A stretch of DNA of 64,000 nucleotides, taken from positions 744,001 through 808,000 of the forward strand of contig JBCAQO010000006.1 of NCBI GenBank assembly GCA_039111635.1, given 5' to 3'. A program made the translations under genes and the position numbers. The notes under the pieces are model-generated. The model worked only from the letters and a program-made list of their open reading frames with translations, did no database searches and was not told the DNA's origin. Below, piece by piece: positions 43,061-54,680 of this stretch (position 1 is the first letter of the stretch; each line of letters opens with the position of its first letter). Origin of the DNA: Heterobasidion occidentale. Its lineage: Eukaryota > Basidiomycota > Agaricomycetes > Russulales > Bondarzewiaceae.

Positions 43061-44325
43061 AAAGCCCACCTATGGCTTCAAGAGGAAATGTGTGGCAGCA
43101 TTTCCTTTAATTTTGGTGTTAGTATTCATGACAATATTATTATTGTTATGTTCATGTACCTAGGTGTCCACCCAAGCAGCCTCACTACTTTGTACACACA
43201 GTTTATACACAAATGTAGAGTAAGTATGCATATGTCACCTACCAAATGAACTTGACCACTGTCCCCTTTGCAATAGTACATGATGTGCAGAGTGTTAAGA
43301 GCCGGCTCATAACACATGATATATGATCACCTGATCATATGACACGCAGTCTATGACCAAACGGATATGACCTATACCCGGTGACCGACTCCTTGACTTC
43401 ACCAACAGACATTGAGTTATCTTATCTTATCTTTCGTTCCTGGGTTAACGATCAGTTACATCACTGACATCATCGATTGCATCATGCTTCTCTGATCGCA
43501 TCATAGATTACATCACTCCGATTGTTGATCATTTACTTCTATTTGGTACCTTAAGCACAGACCTTCTGTAAATCTTGCCCTAAAGCGGATCGCGTATATA
43601 TAAAACGAGCCAGATACCTGTATCGCCAGCTCGTTCACCTTTGTTACTCCCCACCTGTTCTTACTCTTGACCTTTGGTACTAGCCATACCTCTGCTACAT
43701 CATAGTCTTTGCCAATAGGCCAGACTCTTGATTGTCAATAGAACATCTGCTTGAGCATCGGTTTGACTTGCCCTACGCTTCTCTCTATCATCATCCTCAA
43801 CCACTCAGTCATCATCTCAAACTGGCTGAGTCCTACACAGGACTAGCAGTATTCTATCTCGACTTTAGTGGGCAGCATATCTACTGCCATCCAGGTCCGC
43901 ATCAGGTCGTACCCGCACATTTGTGGGAAAACCTTTGTGCATTCCTGGAGACATGATACCATCACGAATCTCTCGTACATCCCGAATTATGCACACAAGT
44001 AGCCACTAGTGCCTTTATCGGACGTACTTGGATTTGGCACATCCCTCAGTGACTCAGGAGCCCCCTGGCACATCACGTGCAAAGACCAGGTCTTAACACA
44101 GAGACTATATAATTTATTGTATTAGCAACAGCTCAATAAGCTTTTGTATTGAGGCCAACATTTGAAACATGAAGGTGCATTTCACTTCTTGATCACTTCT
44201 ATTCTCTCAGCTAACACTATGCTCAAGGGATGGGCTGTTGGTGCCTATTCAAAACTGATGACCTTTGTATTTAAACTAGTAACAAAGTTGCACCATATTA
44301 TATTCAAATCACAGCAATGAATTAT
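43061..44325. repeat. Repeat D, copy 2, split by a family-B LTR
   Basis: Bases 43061-43292 and 44099-44325 match 35104-35555 in the same order, with shared blocks AAGCAGCCTCACTACTTTG, AGTTTATACACAAAT and ACATGAAGGTGCATTT. The identity of the original sequence is unknown. It may be an old element or a duplicated gene fragment. Confidence 0.6.
43293..44098 (+). repeat. Solo LTR, family B, in repeat D copy 2
   Basis: It is 806 bp, TGTTAAGAGCCGGCTC to CAGGTCTTAACA, with a perfect duplication CAGAG (43288-43292 and 44099-44103). The same DNA at 35104-35555 lacks the insertion and so shows the empty site. Confidence 0.9.
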
Positions 44326-45043
44326 AGCACGGCCCTTCGGGCACCATCTAGTCCCGTGTTTCCCTATAATGACACTTGTAATGTAGGAAATGCATTTTCA
44401 CAGAATTCAGCTTGAATATAAGGCAATTTCTTTCTAAGCATTGTTTCTACAAGATTTGCACTTAACTGTGGATATCATGCATGAAGACTCTTATGTGTGT
44501 GCAACCATATCATCAACAATGATGTCATCCCTCCTCCATGAGCTCCATATGTGTCTACCCTACTCCTGTTCCAGAGTCCCAAAGCCTACTGTTTGTAGAT
44601 ATCTATAAGTCTCAAAGTGTATTGTCTCCTTATCCTAAAGTCTATTGTCTACAAGTCTTATAGACTAATCTCACCGTTTAGCCATTCTCCATGAAGAAGG
44701 GGTTCAGGCTCTTAACTCAAGAGCCTAAGGGCCTAAGCAGTCACACACAATCTAAGATGCCCAACTTTTGAGCATCTCGGGTTGTGCGAGTATTGTGCAT
44801 AATTGCACATTGTAACATCTAGTCATGTAACAGTCTTGCTCCAGGGCTCTCGGGCATTTCCGGGTATGTGTGACTGCACATGATGTGACTGCATCATTTG
44901 TGACATAAAATCTCTGGAGGAAGACCTGTCCCCTAACGGGACCAGGAATTGCCTAGATCTGATGCTATGATACATTTGAACCAAAGGTCTGTCTTTTGCA
45001 GCCCTCTCCCACTTAATTCACTTATTGAATCATATTTGAAATG
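44326..45043. other. Unassigned transition between transposon debris and host genes
   Basis: No gene is found. An imperfect inverted repeat around 44748-44790 (CACAATCTAAGATGC ... GCATCTCGGGTTGTG) could form a hairpin. Sequence near 44950 (CCTAGATCTGATGCTATGATAC) resembles the start of a retroelement internal region, but no LTR ends could be placed. Confidence 0.3.
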
Positions 45044-45181
45044 TCTTTTTTTTTCACAAGACTCATTAAAAATCAAAGCCAAAAAATTCCAAGAATTTAA
45101 GTCAGATCTCAGTAATAGCAGGATGATCTGTGAGAATCAAATGCTCATGCAAATTGGTACCTAGTTGGAGAGCCAAAATAA

Positions 45182-45283
45182 GGGCTCAACCGGGAATTGA
45201 ACCCGGGACCACTCGCACTAGGCTTATAGACATAAGCGGGGAGAAAACCCGAAGCGAGTATCATACTACTAGACCATTGAGCC
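45182..45283 (-). tRNA. tRNA-Pro (anticodon CGG) with a 30-nt intron
   Basis: On the minus strand the 7-bp acceptor stem GGCTCAA/TTGAGCC, a D-arm with A box (TGGTCTAGTAGTATGAT), an anticodon stem CTCGC/GCGAG with loop TTCGGGT, and a T-arm with B box (GGTTCAATTCC) all pair correctly. The mature length is 72 nt. The intron 45247-45218 sits at the canonical site between positions 37 and 38. A T4 tract directly downstream (45175-45178 on the plus strand as AAAA) can serve as the Pol III terminator. The anticodon CGG reads CCG proline codons. Confidence 0.9.
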
Positions 45284-45419
45284 ATGCTAATATTTGCCAT
45301 GTAGAAATTGATAATGGATGGGTAGTCTCCTTCCCTCTATCCTCCATTGAAGTCACGGCTTGCACCATTTCCACAACTTGCTGTGCCCCGAACACATACA
45401 CATTTCGTATTCGCTCACA

Positions 45420-46949
45420 ATGTCGACCGTATCTGAAGCAACGTCACGTCCCATCGATCCTGTCGCGCCCACCACCGGGGCTCCTATCGATCCAGTGCCC
45501 CTCTCGTTCCCCACCGTTCTCCGCAACCCAGGGCTGAATAGCCGCTTCGCCCATCTGCACCGCGGGGCAGACAGCGAGGGACGACCAGCTCCAGCTCCCG
45601 TTTCGACCCATGCCCGGCGCGAAGACAGAGAGGGCAAGCGCTGGGTCCGGCGCAAGGAGAACGGTGCGCTCGACAGGATCCTGATGCCTTCGGGGCCCAT
45701 TCACACCCGCTCTCGCCTTGTTCTCTAGCCCGATTCGTCGGCAACCCGCACATCGCGGCGCCCACGACGCGGGACTACGCTCCTGTGCGCCCAACCGCCC
45801 ACCCGACGTTCCCGGTTCCCCTCCCGCCTTATCTCCTGCGGAACGTAGCGCTCCCACACGCCGTTCCTCCCCCGATATCGCCAGACACTGCGAATGCGGG
45901 TCGCTTCAGCCTTTCGACGCGCGGCATGCGTCGCACCCTCCGTAAAGCCGGGCCCCGTACGCAAGCCCTCGTCAAGGCGATAGAGGACGAGATTGTGAGA
46001 TGGCTCTCAGAGGGCGGCGTCGTCCTGCAGCCCCACGGCAAGCTCGCAGCGGGGTACGAGGGCCTTCAGTTTCCCGGACGGGCGATCGGAGAACAGCAGG
46101 GTGTGCGTGAGGTCGAGAGGAGCCCGTTGAAGCTGGTGTGGTGGATAGAGGACGACGCGTGGGCGAGGTACGTCGTGCACTGTTGTGCGCGCTACTACGA
46201 AGTCGTCAGCTTCAGTAAGTGTCTTTGCGTCGGACCTCTCCGCCGTTGAGCTTAGCAGCTGTCTAGGCAAAGACACCTCGACACACCGTCTCACGCATCT
46301 GCTCCGCCCAAATGTGACTCGTCCAGACCACGCCGCCCGCGCGGCGCTCATGACACCGCCCGCAACGGACTTGGACCTCTCCTCGCTGTCGTCGTACGAC
46401 TCTGACATCCTCTCCTCCTTTTCTGATATCAACTCCGACGCCACCCATTCGGACGCCCTGTCCGAGTCTGAGAACGGCGGGGGCCCCCTGTCCGATATCG
46501 CGTCCGATCACGAGCCACTCTCCGACATTGCCTCGGATGCAGGTGCCGAAGCTGACGTCGAGCGTGAGCGCGCAGAGGAGAGGCCACATTCGCCTGCATC
46601 CGTTGGCTCAATCTACCGCGGTTCGATGCAGGACGCCGACGCGTGGTCCGTGGACGGTGATAGCGAGCTCGATCGCGCCATCGACGCCCTCTCTGTACAA
46701 GACTCTCCTGTCTCGTCTGTCTTCCCTGGGACTACAAACCAAGAAGAAACACCACGTCCGAGACATGGAGCGACATACCGCAGACGCATGTGGGACCGCA
46801 ACACGCGATCAGCGTCGTCGCCGTCCAGATCGCCTGCGCGGCGCGGGCCCAGGAGACGAATGGACACCCACATACTCGCCAGTGCGGTTCGGACGAGCAA
46901 GGCTGCAGGAAAGGGAGAACGGAGCTTCTACGAGTACCTATTCGACTGA
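45420..46949 (+). CDS. R3H-associated N-terminal domain-type protein, three exons, 470 aa
   Basis: Exons 45420-45663, 45729-46214 and 46267-46949 join in frame. The N-terminus contains KRWVRRKENARFVGNPHIA and later RDYAPVRPTAHPTFPVPLP, which resemble the R3H-associated N-terminal region of fungal proteins. A middle domain (MRRTLRKAGPRTQALVKAIE, then LKLVWWIEDDAWARYVVHCC) may bind nucleic acid. The C-terminal half is Asp/Ser-rich with repeats of the form LSDIASD and ends with a basic RSPARRGPRRRMD and YEYLFD. The exact function is unknown; the family name is from memory of similar proteins. It converges on the chitin synthase gene, with stops only 223 bp apart. Confidence 0.6.
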
Positions 46950-47172
46950 CACAGCCTCTTGCTATTGGAAGAAGAGTTGGTCAATCAACGCAGACGTTAC
47001 TCAGGGGGGATGGGAGTCGCGATCGGTATCAGAGGTGGACATGTTTATACACGTGTATGAGTTGTGTATCGTATATAGAGACATCCGCGGTGCGCAGGGG
47101 TGAGATGACGTCGATGTTGTACAAATAAACGAAACTGTCCGAGAATGGGATCTTGAAAAGCAAGAAAAGTCA

Positions 47173-50100
47173 TTATAAAATACGAATAAAAACCACGTCT
47201 ACCCGGTGAATACACGGGCAACAAGGTACAACGTCGATCCTGTGAAACGCTACAAATGGCCGTAAGGTAATCGGCGAACGCGCCAAGATACGGCTCAGAC
47301 GTACGATGATGCTAGTGATCCCGACGAATGCAAGAACAAATGTCATATACGCTTTGGCAGCAGTAAGACCACCGCCAGGTTTGAACGTCTCGGTCGACTG
47401 GCCTCCACCAAGGATTCCTGCTAGCAGCAAACCCTGCACATGCACGAAAGGTGAATCAAAAATGCTTTACACGATACACGGGCAGAGTATTCACGTTCGA
47501 CAGCACCCATGCAAGGAGGACCTGCGGTTCCACGCATCGGTGAACAAAACGTAGGGAGTAGAAGCACGAAAAATACAACCCACATTGGTACGCACGCCGG
47601 CATAGTAATCCTTCGCTGCCTGCTCCTTTTCGGCGTTTGACGGACCAGCCTTGCCGCGCGAGACCGGCGTGCGATGTTTCAAGTTCGACAGCGCCTCTTC
47701 GTACATGTCATTCGCGTCGGCTGCCTCGGCGAGCATCTCGACGTCGACCTGCGAGTGGGAATCTTGGATGACGGCGCCGAGGTCGCTGTCAGGTGTATTA
47801 TCCTCCTTCGTTCCCCAAGATATCTAGCGTGCAAATACACATCCCGAGTGAGTCGTCATGTCTAACTCACGAAGCAAGATAATACAGACATCGTCGAGAT
47901 TGGCGAATGCATAGCTAGATGGAAGGTTCGTTAACTTCGCGTTGTGAGTGTCGGGCAGACCTACATATTGAGAATGTTGATATATGACGGCGACAGGAGC
48001 ATGTACGGCAGGAAGCTGGTCAACAAATGCCACGGGTCAAACGCAAAAAAGCTGGAGAAAGTGTATACTAGACATTGTGTTAACGAGTGATAAATCCCAG
48101 CATGGACAAAATTGGGCAATACCTCCATAGGTGACGATGATGCTGAATAGCATGATCTGGTAAGCTCCACCACCTTGTGATGCCGCCATGATAGAGCATT
48201 TTACAGCCGCGAAAATGAGGTACACCATTAGGATAGCGAGGGATATGGCGATGAGCTTGTACTTCCAATGAGCTCTGAATTGAAACATACATTCAGTCTA
48301 AGAGCACTTCTATGGTGCACAATTACTTACGCTCGAGGCTTGTTCCCCATGGAAAATAGGAAGCACGCGATGACAATTGAGGCCAAAATATACTAAAAGT
48401 TCAACTTTTAGCACAACACGCTAAGAACGTGATCGGCAGTTGTCGAATGACCTGGATAATGGAGTTGAAGTACCGGATGCCCTTCATATGAAACCCAGGG
48501 CTTTCCAAGGATGAGGTGAGGATGACAAAGAACAAGTAAAAGTTCCCCTGTGCGCCACCGTCAAATCTATTACTTCGAGATGCCATGAGACGATAGTATG
48601 ACTCACGATGGCAAACCAGGAGGAGACCAAGTTCAGGATATTATAGACAACTTGCGCGAGCAGCGCCACCTTTCGGCCAAAGCTATGCCCAGAACGCATC
48701 ATCTGTCCGACATGTGCGATGGCGTAGGTTGCAGCGAAGAAAGAGCCATTCAGCCATCGACGACGTTGACTAATGAATTCTGGCAGGTCATCAGGGACGT
48801 CGGTCTCGCCAACAGCACTCTTGACGTAGCGAAGCACCCTGAGATTGGCAGAGTCGGTGATATGAAGGGTCTCAAGTCAAAGATACTGACCAGTTTGAAT
48901 TGGCTTTCGCGACCAGTTCAAAGCACAAAATACGCTGCGAAACCTAAGTCAGTACCATCACACTTCAGCACCGGTAGACGTACATCTTCCGCAAGATCTA
49001 GGTGCCAAATTTAGTTTTCAACGATCTTGGCAGAAATTGGAAATTGAGGCTTACACATGTTCGAAGTGAAGATGTCGGTGTCTCGACCATGGAGAACCTC
49101 TCCCTTGAAATAAGAAGCCAAGGGCCCCAGCCCATTCTTGTCATTTTGCAGTGCGATGTATCTATAAGCAGAGAAAGCTCCGGGCTGTGTAATTTTAAAG
49201 TGAGACATAGCCATGCAGAATGCTGAGTTACTCACCAACACGCTGATGTATCCGAAGAGACTTTCCGTGGGCTTATCGAGTATGTTGCTGATTTTGTATT
49301 CAAAATTCTGTGCAGCCACTGCATGGGACGTTTCAGAACTTACGAGCTTGAATGCTTCACGGCAGAAGACTGACCTAAAGGGTTCAATAATGCGATCCAA
49401 TTTTTACCCTTATATGCCGCAATTTCCCCACATGCTCCAGCGACGTTCGAGTTGAGATCGAATGTCTTCCAAAGATGATATATGCTCTTATTGCTAGGCC
49501 TAGTCCCCACGTCGAGAAGGATGCATACATTAGGCTAAATGTGGAGAAACATTATCATGAGCAATGGAGTGTCATGCAGATGATGCCTCACCTGTAGCAT
49601 AGAACTGAAAGCGTTGAAAAACCATCGATGGCTGTTGATTTTCTTCTGGTTCTTCTCTTTCATACAAAAGATGATCTGCGTCGGCACAATACCCTTGTCT
49701 GGATACTGAAAGTGTAAATTAGGATCCAAGGCGAAGGAAGTCGTATACTCGAATAAATGCGCGGTGACGGCTTTGTTATTAATCATGTTCTTCATGTGCC
49801 CCCCAGGTTGATATACGCCAAGCAGGGTAAGGCAATCGAGCACCCGGGGATGTATTTTCTTGCGACCATCGGATACTATGCAGACTACCACCTAAAATCA
49901 AGATGAACAGTGCGCGAGAGGAAGAGTCAAAAACCGCTACCTTCTTCCAAGCATCGACTCCCCAAGTCTGGGAGTTCTTGCGAGAGCACAGGTGAGAGAT
50001 GTTGCGCATGACGCCATACATGGTTCTGCAGAACAACACTTCGTCCTCCTAATAACGCATACGATCCAATCACAAACGCACAGAGGAAGAAGCATGCTAC

Positions 50101-51416
50101 ATGCTCACATTGTACATAGTGATACAAATAAAGAGCTCGGTGCGTCTCCCGCTCTCGTTCTGCCGCAGAAAGAATCCGCTCCTCTCAAAGTCGTCAGGGT
50201 CGCAAGTGACGGCGGTATAGCGTGCCTCCATGACTTCGGCGTCGCCCTTGCGCGGCAAGACAAGCTTCGGAGGAACAGGCAGTTCGACGACGAGATTTCC
50301 ATTTGTGAGTTGAACACGTTTCTTGGTCTTGTGTCGTCGAAGGACGCGTCCAGAAGGAGCCGGCCCAAAGTGACGCGTCTCGACAGGTGTCTCAAGAAAA
50401 TCCGGTATTGGAGTCTGCTCCACATCAGCGAAGGGCACTGCGCGGTTCACGATGATGTCTGGCGGCCGATCCATCATACCGTGTTTCTCAAGGTCGGCGA
50501 ACTGGTCGTCGTCCAACTCGTGTGGAGCGCTCGTGTAGTCCATACTGTCATCTCCAACAGACTGATCGTCACGTTCGACCGCAGGGGTAGGGGATCGCGA
50601 GCGCGGAGGATAATAAGAAGCGCGCGAATTAGTACCAGAAGCGTATGCTTCAGCGTCGTGGCGAAAGTGGTCTATGTATTGCGGCGATCCTTTTTTGGGT
50701 GAAGCATCGGCGCGTCTGTACAGACGGCTGGGGCTGTCGTTCGACAATGATTGGTTTGGAGATGAGAGTGGGGGCTTTGTAGAGGTTCGTGACGGCAGTG
50801 TGCCGCGGAGAAACTCATCGTATGCAGACAGTTGAGACTGAGGACGCGATGGCCCCGTGATGTGCGAAGGGACGAGTGGTTGCTTCAGTGCCGCGGAATC
50901 GGTGAAGGGATCGTCTTCGCCTGGTTCCGTGTGAAGGTCATCCCATTGAAGTGGTTCACCGGAGTCGATGGTTGGAAGGTAGGCACGGGGCTGGTGATAT
51001 TCGACATTCACCAGGCCTTTTTCGTCTTGAATCTTAATGCTAGGTTGTTCATAATCGACTGCCGTCGATCCTGAGGAAGATGTCTTTCGTGAGGATGACC
51101 TTTGCAGTATTGGCGCACCGTTATATCCCCCATTCGCTCCACCACGTATATTTGGGGCAAATTGACTGTCATAGGAGCTGCTGGAGAAACGGTTCTGCAG
51201 CTGATCGACGGCTTGACTTATTGTGTTGAAATCTGGCATACGGGGCTGGGGAGGAGCGCTGGTGTCCATCAGAGCATATTGTAGTGTCCGAGATCCGGCA
51301 GGGCTTTCTTGAGATTGCGAAGGAAGGACTTCGGCTTCATTGTCGTCGTCTGTGTGGTTCTGTAGAGGTGCTGATTCGTCATAGGGAAAAGATGGGGCAG
51401 GTTTGCGACGAGCCAT
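47173..51416 (-). CDS. Chitin synthase, division I type (EDR / QRRRW core)
   Basis: It polymerises N-acetylglucosamine from UDP-GlcNAc into wall chitin at the plasma membrane. Translation is taken from [10 protein letters not shown] at 51416. Exons include 51416-50109, 50048-49941, 49891-49592, 49534-49375, 49318-49236, 49184-49055, a 14-nt exon 48997-48984, then from 48934 on. The N-terminal 400 residues are a disordered Ser/Pro-rich tail, followed by [17 protein letters not shown] and the glycosyltransferase core ([34 protein letters not shown]). Catalytic AEDRILC spans the tiny exon and the next one, and [11 protein letters not shown] follows near 48770. Several membrane helices precede a short C-terminus ending at TAA 47175-47173. 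No break was seen. ACGCGT lies 133 bp upstream of the start. Confidence 0.9.
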
Positions 51417-51738
51417 CGTAATAGGATAGGATCGTAATACAATGTTTCGTTGCCGTCGTGAGTTGTGATATGACGAAGGCTGATCCAGCAGGAAGGAATA
51501 GTCTTCAACGTTGTCAACTGTGAACTCGGCGGCTAAGACGCGCACTTGACGCGTCCAGTCAACAGACCACGTGAGCGTAGTTCTCAAAGATATTTGACAC
51601 TCAAAAGACACCTCTGACTACTACATACTATCCGTCCTCATCACTAATATCTCCAACGAGTCAACCGATAGATCTTACGAAAATACTTAGGGTAATAAAG
51701 TATAAACCATAACAGTTCATACAAGCTGAGAAGACCAG
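51417..51738. promoter_or_regulatory. Chitin synthase upstream region with an ACGCGT (MCB-like) site
   Basis: These 322 bp separate the chitin synthase start from the stop of the next minus-strand gene. The motif ACGCGT at 51549-51554 matches the MluI cell-cycle box bound by MBF in yeasts. A CACGTG E-box lies near 51571. Use of either site in this organism is inference. Confidence 0.35.
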
Positions 51739-54321
51739 TCATTTACCATTTCGCATCCTCTCTGTGCGCAAGAGGATTCCGCACAGACGCCTCCAGGTTA
51801 TAAGATCTGGTCGGCCCCCCTTTTGATTCAGTTCAAGATCCAGCTCAAAACCCCTCAACTTCCGCTTCTTAGCGACGAGCTTCGTCTTGCCTCCCGTACC
51901 TTGACCGTGTGCAGAGACGTCAACCATAGGCGGAGAACGCTTCTCTGGCCTGGACTTCAGCCTTGGGGAAACGTTGAGCTCTGCACGGGGAAGAGGCAGC
52001 GCCGCAATGTCCACGTCCATTGCATCTTTGCTACTCGTCGTGTTCATGGAGTCCATGGTGACGCTCTCTTCTACCAGACTAGGAGAACGGCGCAAGTGAG
52101 AAGTGGCAGGATGTGTAGGATGTTGGCTCGCGGATCCTTGGCCATAACTGGCAGCTGGCAAGGAGGAAGATGGGACTGGTGACTTTGAGAGCGGAATTTG
52201 TGTCGTGTGTTGCTGATCAAGCGCCTTCTTCAGTCGTGAATGCGTCATAGAGTCATCACGATCCGGTTGCGAGTCCTTCACTGCGATAGGGCTAGGCTCT
52301 CTGAATTTGGGAGCTGCTATGCCAGGCACTTCGAATGATGATTGCTCTCCATCATGGCTGTCCTCACCTTCCTGGCTTGACATCGTCTTGAGATTATCAC
52401 GCTCTCCGGATCGCGCTATTCCTTCGAAAACCACTTCGTGCGAATCATTAGGGACAAGCAGATGACCACCTGACTGAGAAAATGCATGTGCAGATACGTC
52501 CAGCAGATTACTCTTCTTGCCCGTATGAGACTCGCCTTGGCTTTGAGACTGAGGCGGATTGTGAAGTTGTGAAGCGTTGCCTGATGTGTCTGAATCGGCG
52601 ACCAACACTTTGCTTCGTTCGTCTGAAATGTCATTCGATCGCGGCACTAATTTCGGCAAAGGGACTCTCCTTCTATCAGGATCCATGAAAAGGTTTGGCA
52701 TCGATGTCACTTTGTCAACAGGACGAGTCGAAGGGCGATCAGGGGGAAATACAGGTAGCGAGGACGAGTGGAGGATGGGCTTCTGCCTCTGTGCTGGCGT
52801 TGGCGCATGGATCGACGATAGGAAACTATTCGGAGGTGAAGAGGGGAGAGGTTCTCGCGATGCTGAACTTGACGAAGGCTGGGAAGAGCTGCCCTCGGAG
52901 CCATCCGGTGGCATACGAGGCGAAGGTGGACCGAAAGAAAGGGAGGGTTTGGCAAAGGATGAGGAATGAGAGTCCGGCTCTTCGTCAACAGACCTGGCGT
53001 CAGATTCGGACGCAGCTGTAGCTGACCATTGAGAGGGGGTTGTCGGGCGAATAAGGGGAGAGGAAGCATCCGGGACAGGACTTCTTGTAGGGCTCGAGAA
53101 ATCCAAAGGACCACAGTCTGCATGAGTCGCTCAATTGCATATGCGAAAGGGAAGGTAGCCAATGACTCACCGGCTCGTCGACTATTCGAAGAGGAGCTGC
53201 CCGCCTTCTTCTTAGCCAAAGGTTCATCCTCCAATAGCCGCTCATGTTCCACTATGAGACCTTCAACAAAAACTCTATGATTGAATTGCCGCTTGAAATG
53301 ACAGTGATAATAGCCCTTACTAGGGTCAGCAAGACCTTTGCTTGCCATCATATCCAAACCTAGAAGCCTTTCATCCTGCATAATGGACTTGGCGGAAAAT
53401 GAGATACAAAGATGTACGAGTTGAATTGAACAATGACTTACATGCCAAGACTTCCTGTGCTCTCGTGTTAGATCGACCAGCCTTCCAGGCTTTAGCAGTG
53501 TCTTTATTGCCACCGGAGGGTTGTTTAATTTCGGTGGCATCTGAACGTCAGACGTGATGGGAGCGGGCTCAATAGTTTTCTCCACAGCTGGGTGAGATAG
53601 GGCATCCTGTCGTTGCTTCCGAGCTTTGAGGACATTCCTGTCAAAGAAGGTTCGTTCTGCAAAAAATAGTGATACTCAGGCAACGTACCCATCACCACCG
53701 CCCTTTCGCAAGCCGTCCATCCATTCCTCAAGTAGCCTACTGTTCTTCAGTTCCTGAGGGGAGCCGAACATAGGTTCCTGTGCACTTCCGAGGATCTCAA
53801 CATCGTCAACATCGAGTGCTAAAGTAGATTCTTTAGTCATCTTTTTGAACCCATTGCCAACAGGACGCCTCGTGAAGAGAGGGCGGAAATTTTTGATCGA
53901 GACAATGGCTCCTCGGTGCTGGGTGAGTCTCGTGCTTTGGCTATATTCTTCCTGACTGGAGAGGCGCCTGGAGGTCAGTAAACATCTGGATTTTGGAAGC
54001 AGGTTCATATCAAAGCTCACTAAAGGGCCTGATAATGGTCCAGAGCATCTTTGGTAAATCGAGCAGGTATGTAATAATTTCGGTCAGAGATGATTGCCCA
54101 GACACAGTCGTCGTTCTCTGACTCTTGGTATGTGAGAAACTATGATTGCACTATCGACATCAGTAATCAGGCCCGGAGGTTCACCTACGCGGATTTACCT
54201 CAATGATCTGGACTTTCCTACACTTCGTGTAGACAGGAGCACTGCTCAGGCTGCTGCCATGTGTTTCGGCGGCATTGATAAAATAATCGTGAATCCACGG
54301 TGAATGAAGAGTGTCTGCCAT
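51739..54321 (-). CDS. Probable TPP1/Est3-type shelterin protein, six exons, 762 aa
   Basis: Exons 54321-54199, 54139-54021, 53955-53689, 53637-53442, 53375-53171 and 53117-51739 sum to 763 codons including the stop, with consistent phases and no internal stop. The N-terminus SPWIHDYFINAAETHG, then ISDRNYYIPARFTKDALD and GAIVSIKNFRPLFTR, has the look of the OB fold of TPP1/Tpz1-like telomere proteins. It continues with GSAQEPMFGSPQEL and a GGGDG-NVLKARKQ end. The C-terminal half is a long disordered Ser/Pro-rich region with a basic KKRKLRGFELDLEL motif. TPP1 links telomeric DNA-binding proteins and recruits telomerase. The assignment rests on my recall of similar fungal proteins and needs a profile search. 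The chitin synthase gene lies directly downstream in the same orientation. Confidence 0.5.
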
Positions 54322-54680
54322 CGGTCAGTAAGATATAAGTGTCAAGCAACTCCCTTCGTCGTAATTCCGGCGTTTGTGAGCAGAGCTGCTGGTTCTTTCA
54401 AACAATTCGGATGTTGGAAGTTTGGAACATGGGATAGTGACAGTGACAAATGTGACAGTACGTGTCGGCGACGCGACCGACGCGACAAGACGCGCCACGA
54501 AGGCACGTGATGATCAGCTCAGGACTACAGTCCACATTATTATCCTCATAGATAGCGCATCCTAGTCACAGAAATGGCTGATATATGCTACGAACGCAAC
54601 ACATTTTGGAGAAAGATATATCGATCTCACCATGAGATTTCGTGCGAATTAAAGAAGCAGACTCTATTAGGGCGACACGA
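54322..54680. promoter_or_regulatory. Upstream region of the TPP1-like gene with three ACGCG motifs
   Basis: This 359-bp gap separates the cysteine synthase stop from the TPP1-like start, both on the minus strand. ACGCGA at 54471-54476 and 54480-54485 and ACGCGC at 54490-54495 form a tight cluster 150-175 bp upstream of the TPP1-like start. They resemble MBF-type G1/S sites. A CACGTG lies near 54504. Confidence 0.35.

Noticed and set aside
44700..44960. Possible LTR or retroelement start with a hairpin near 44748-44790 and a primer-site-like stretch near 44950
   Set aside because: No TG...CA ends or target duplication could be placed, and there is no second copy in the window.
53029..53280. 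Plus-strand frames opposite the TPP1-like and chitin synthase genes
   Set aside because: Antisense shadows of intact coding exons, with no independent support.
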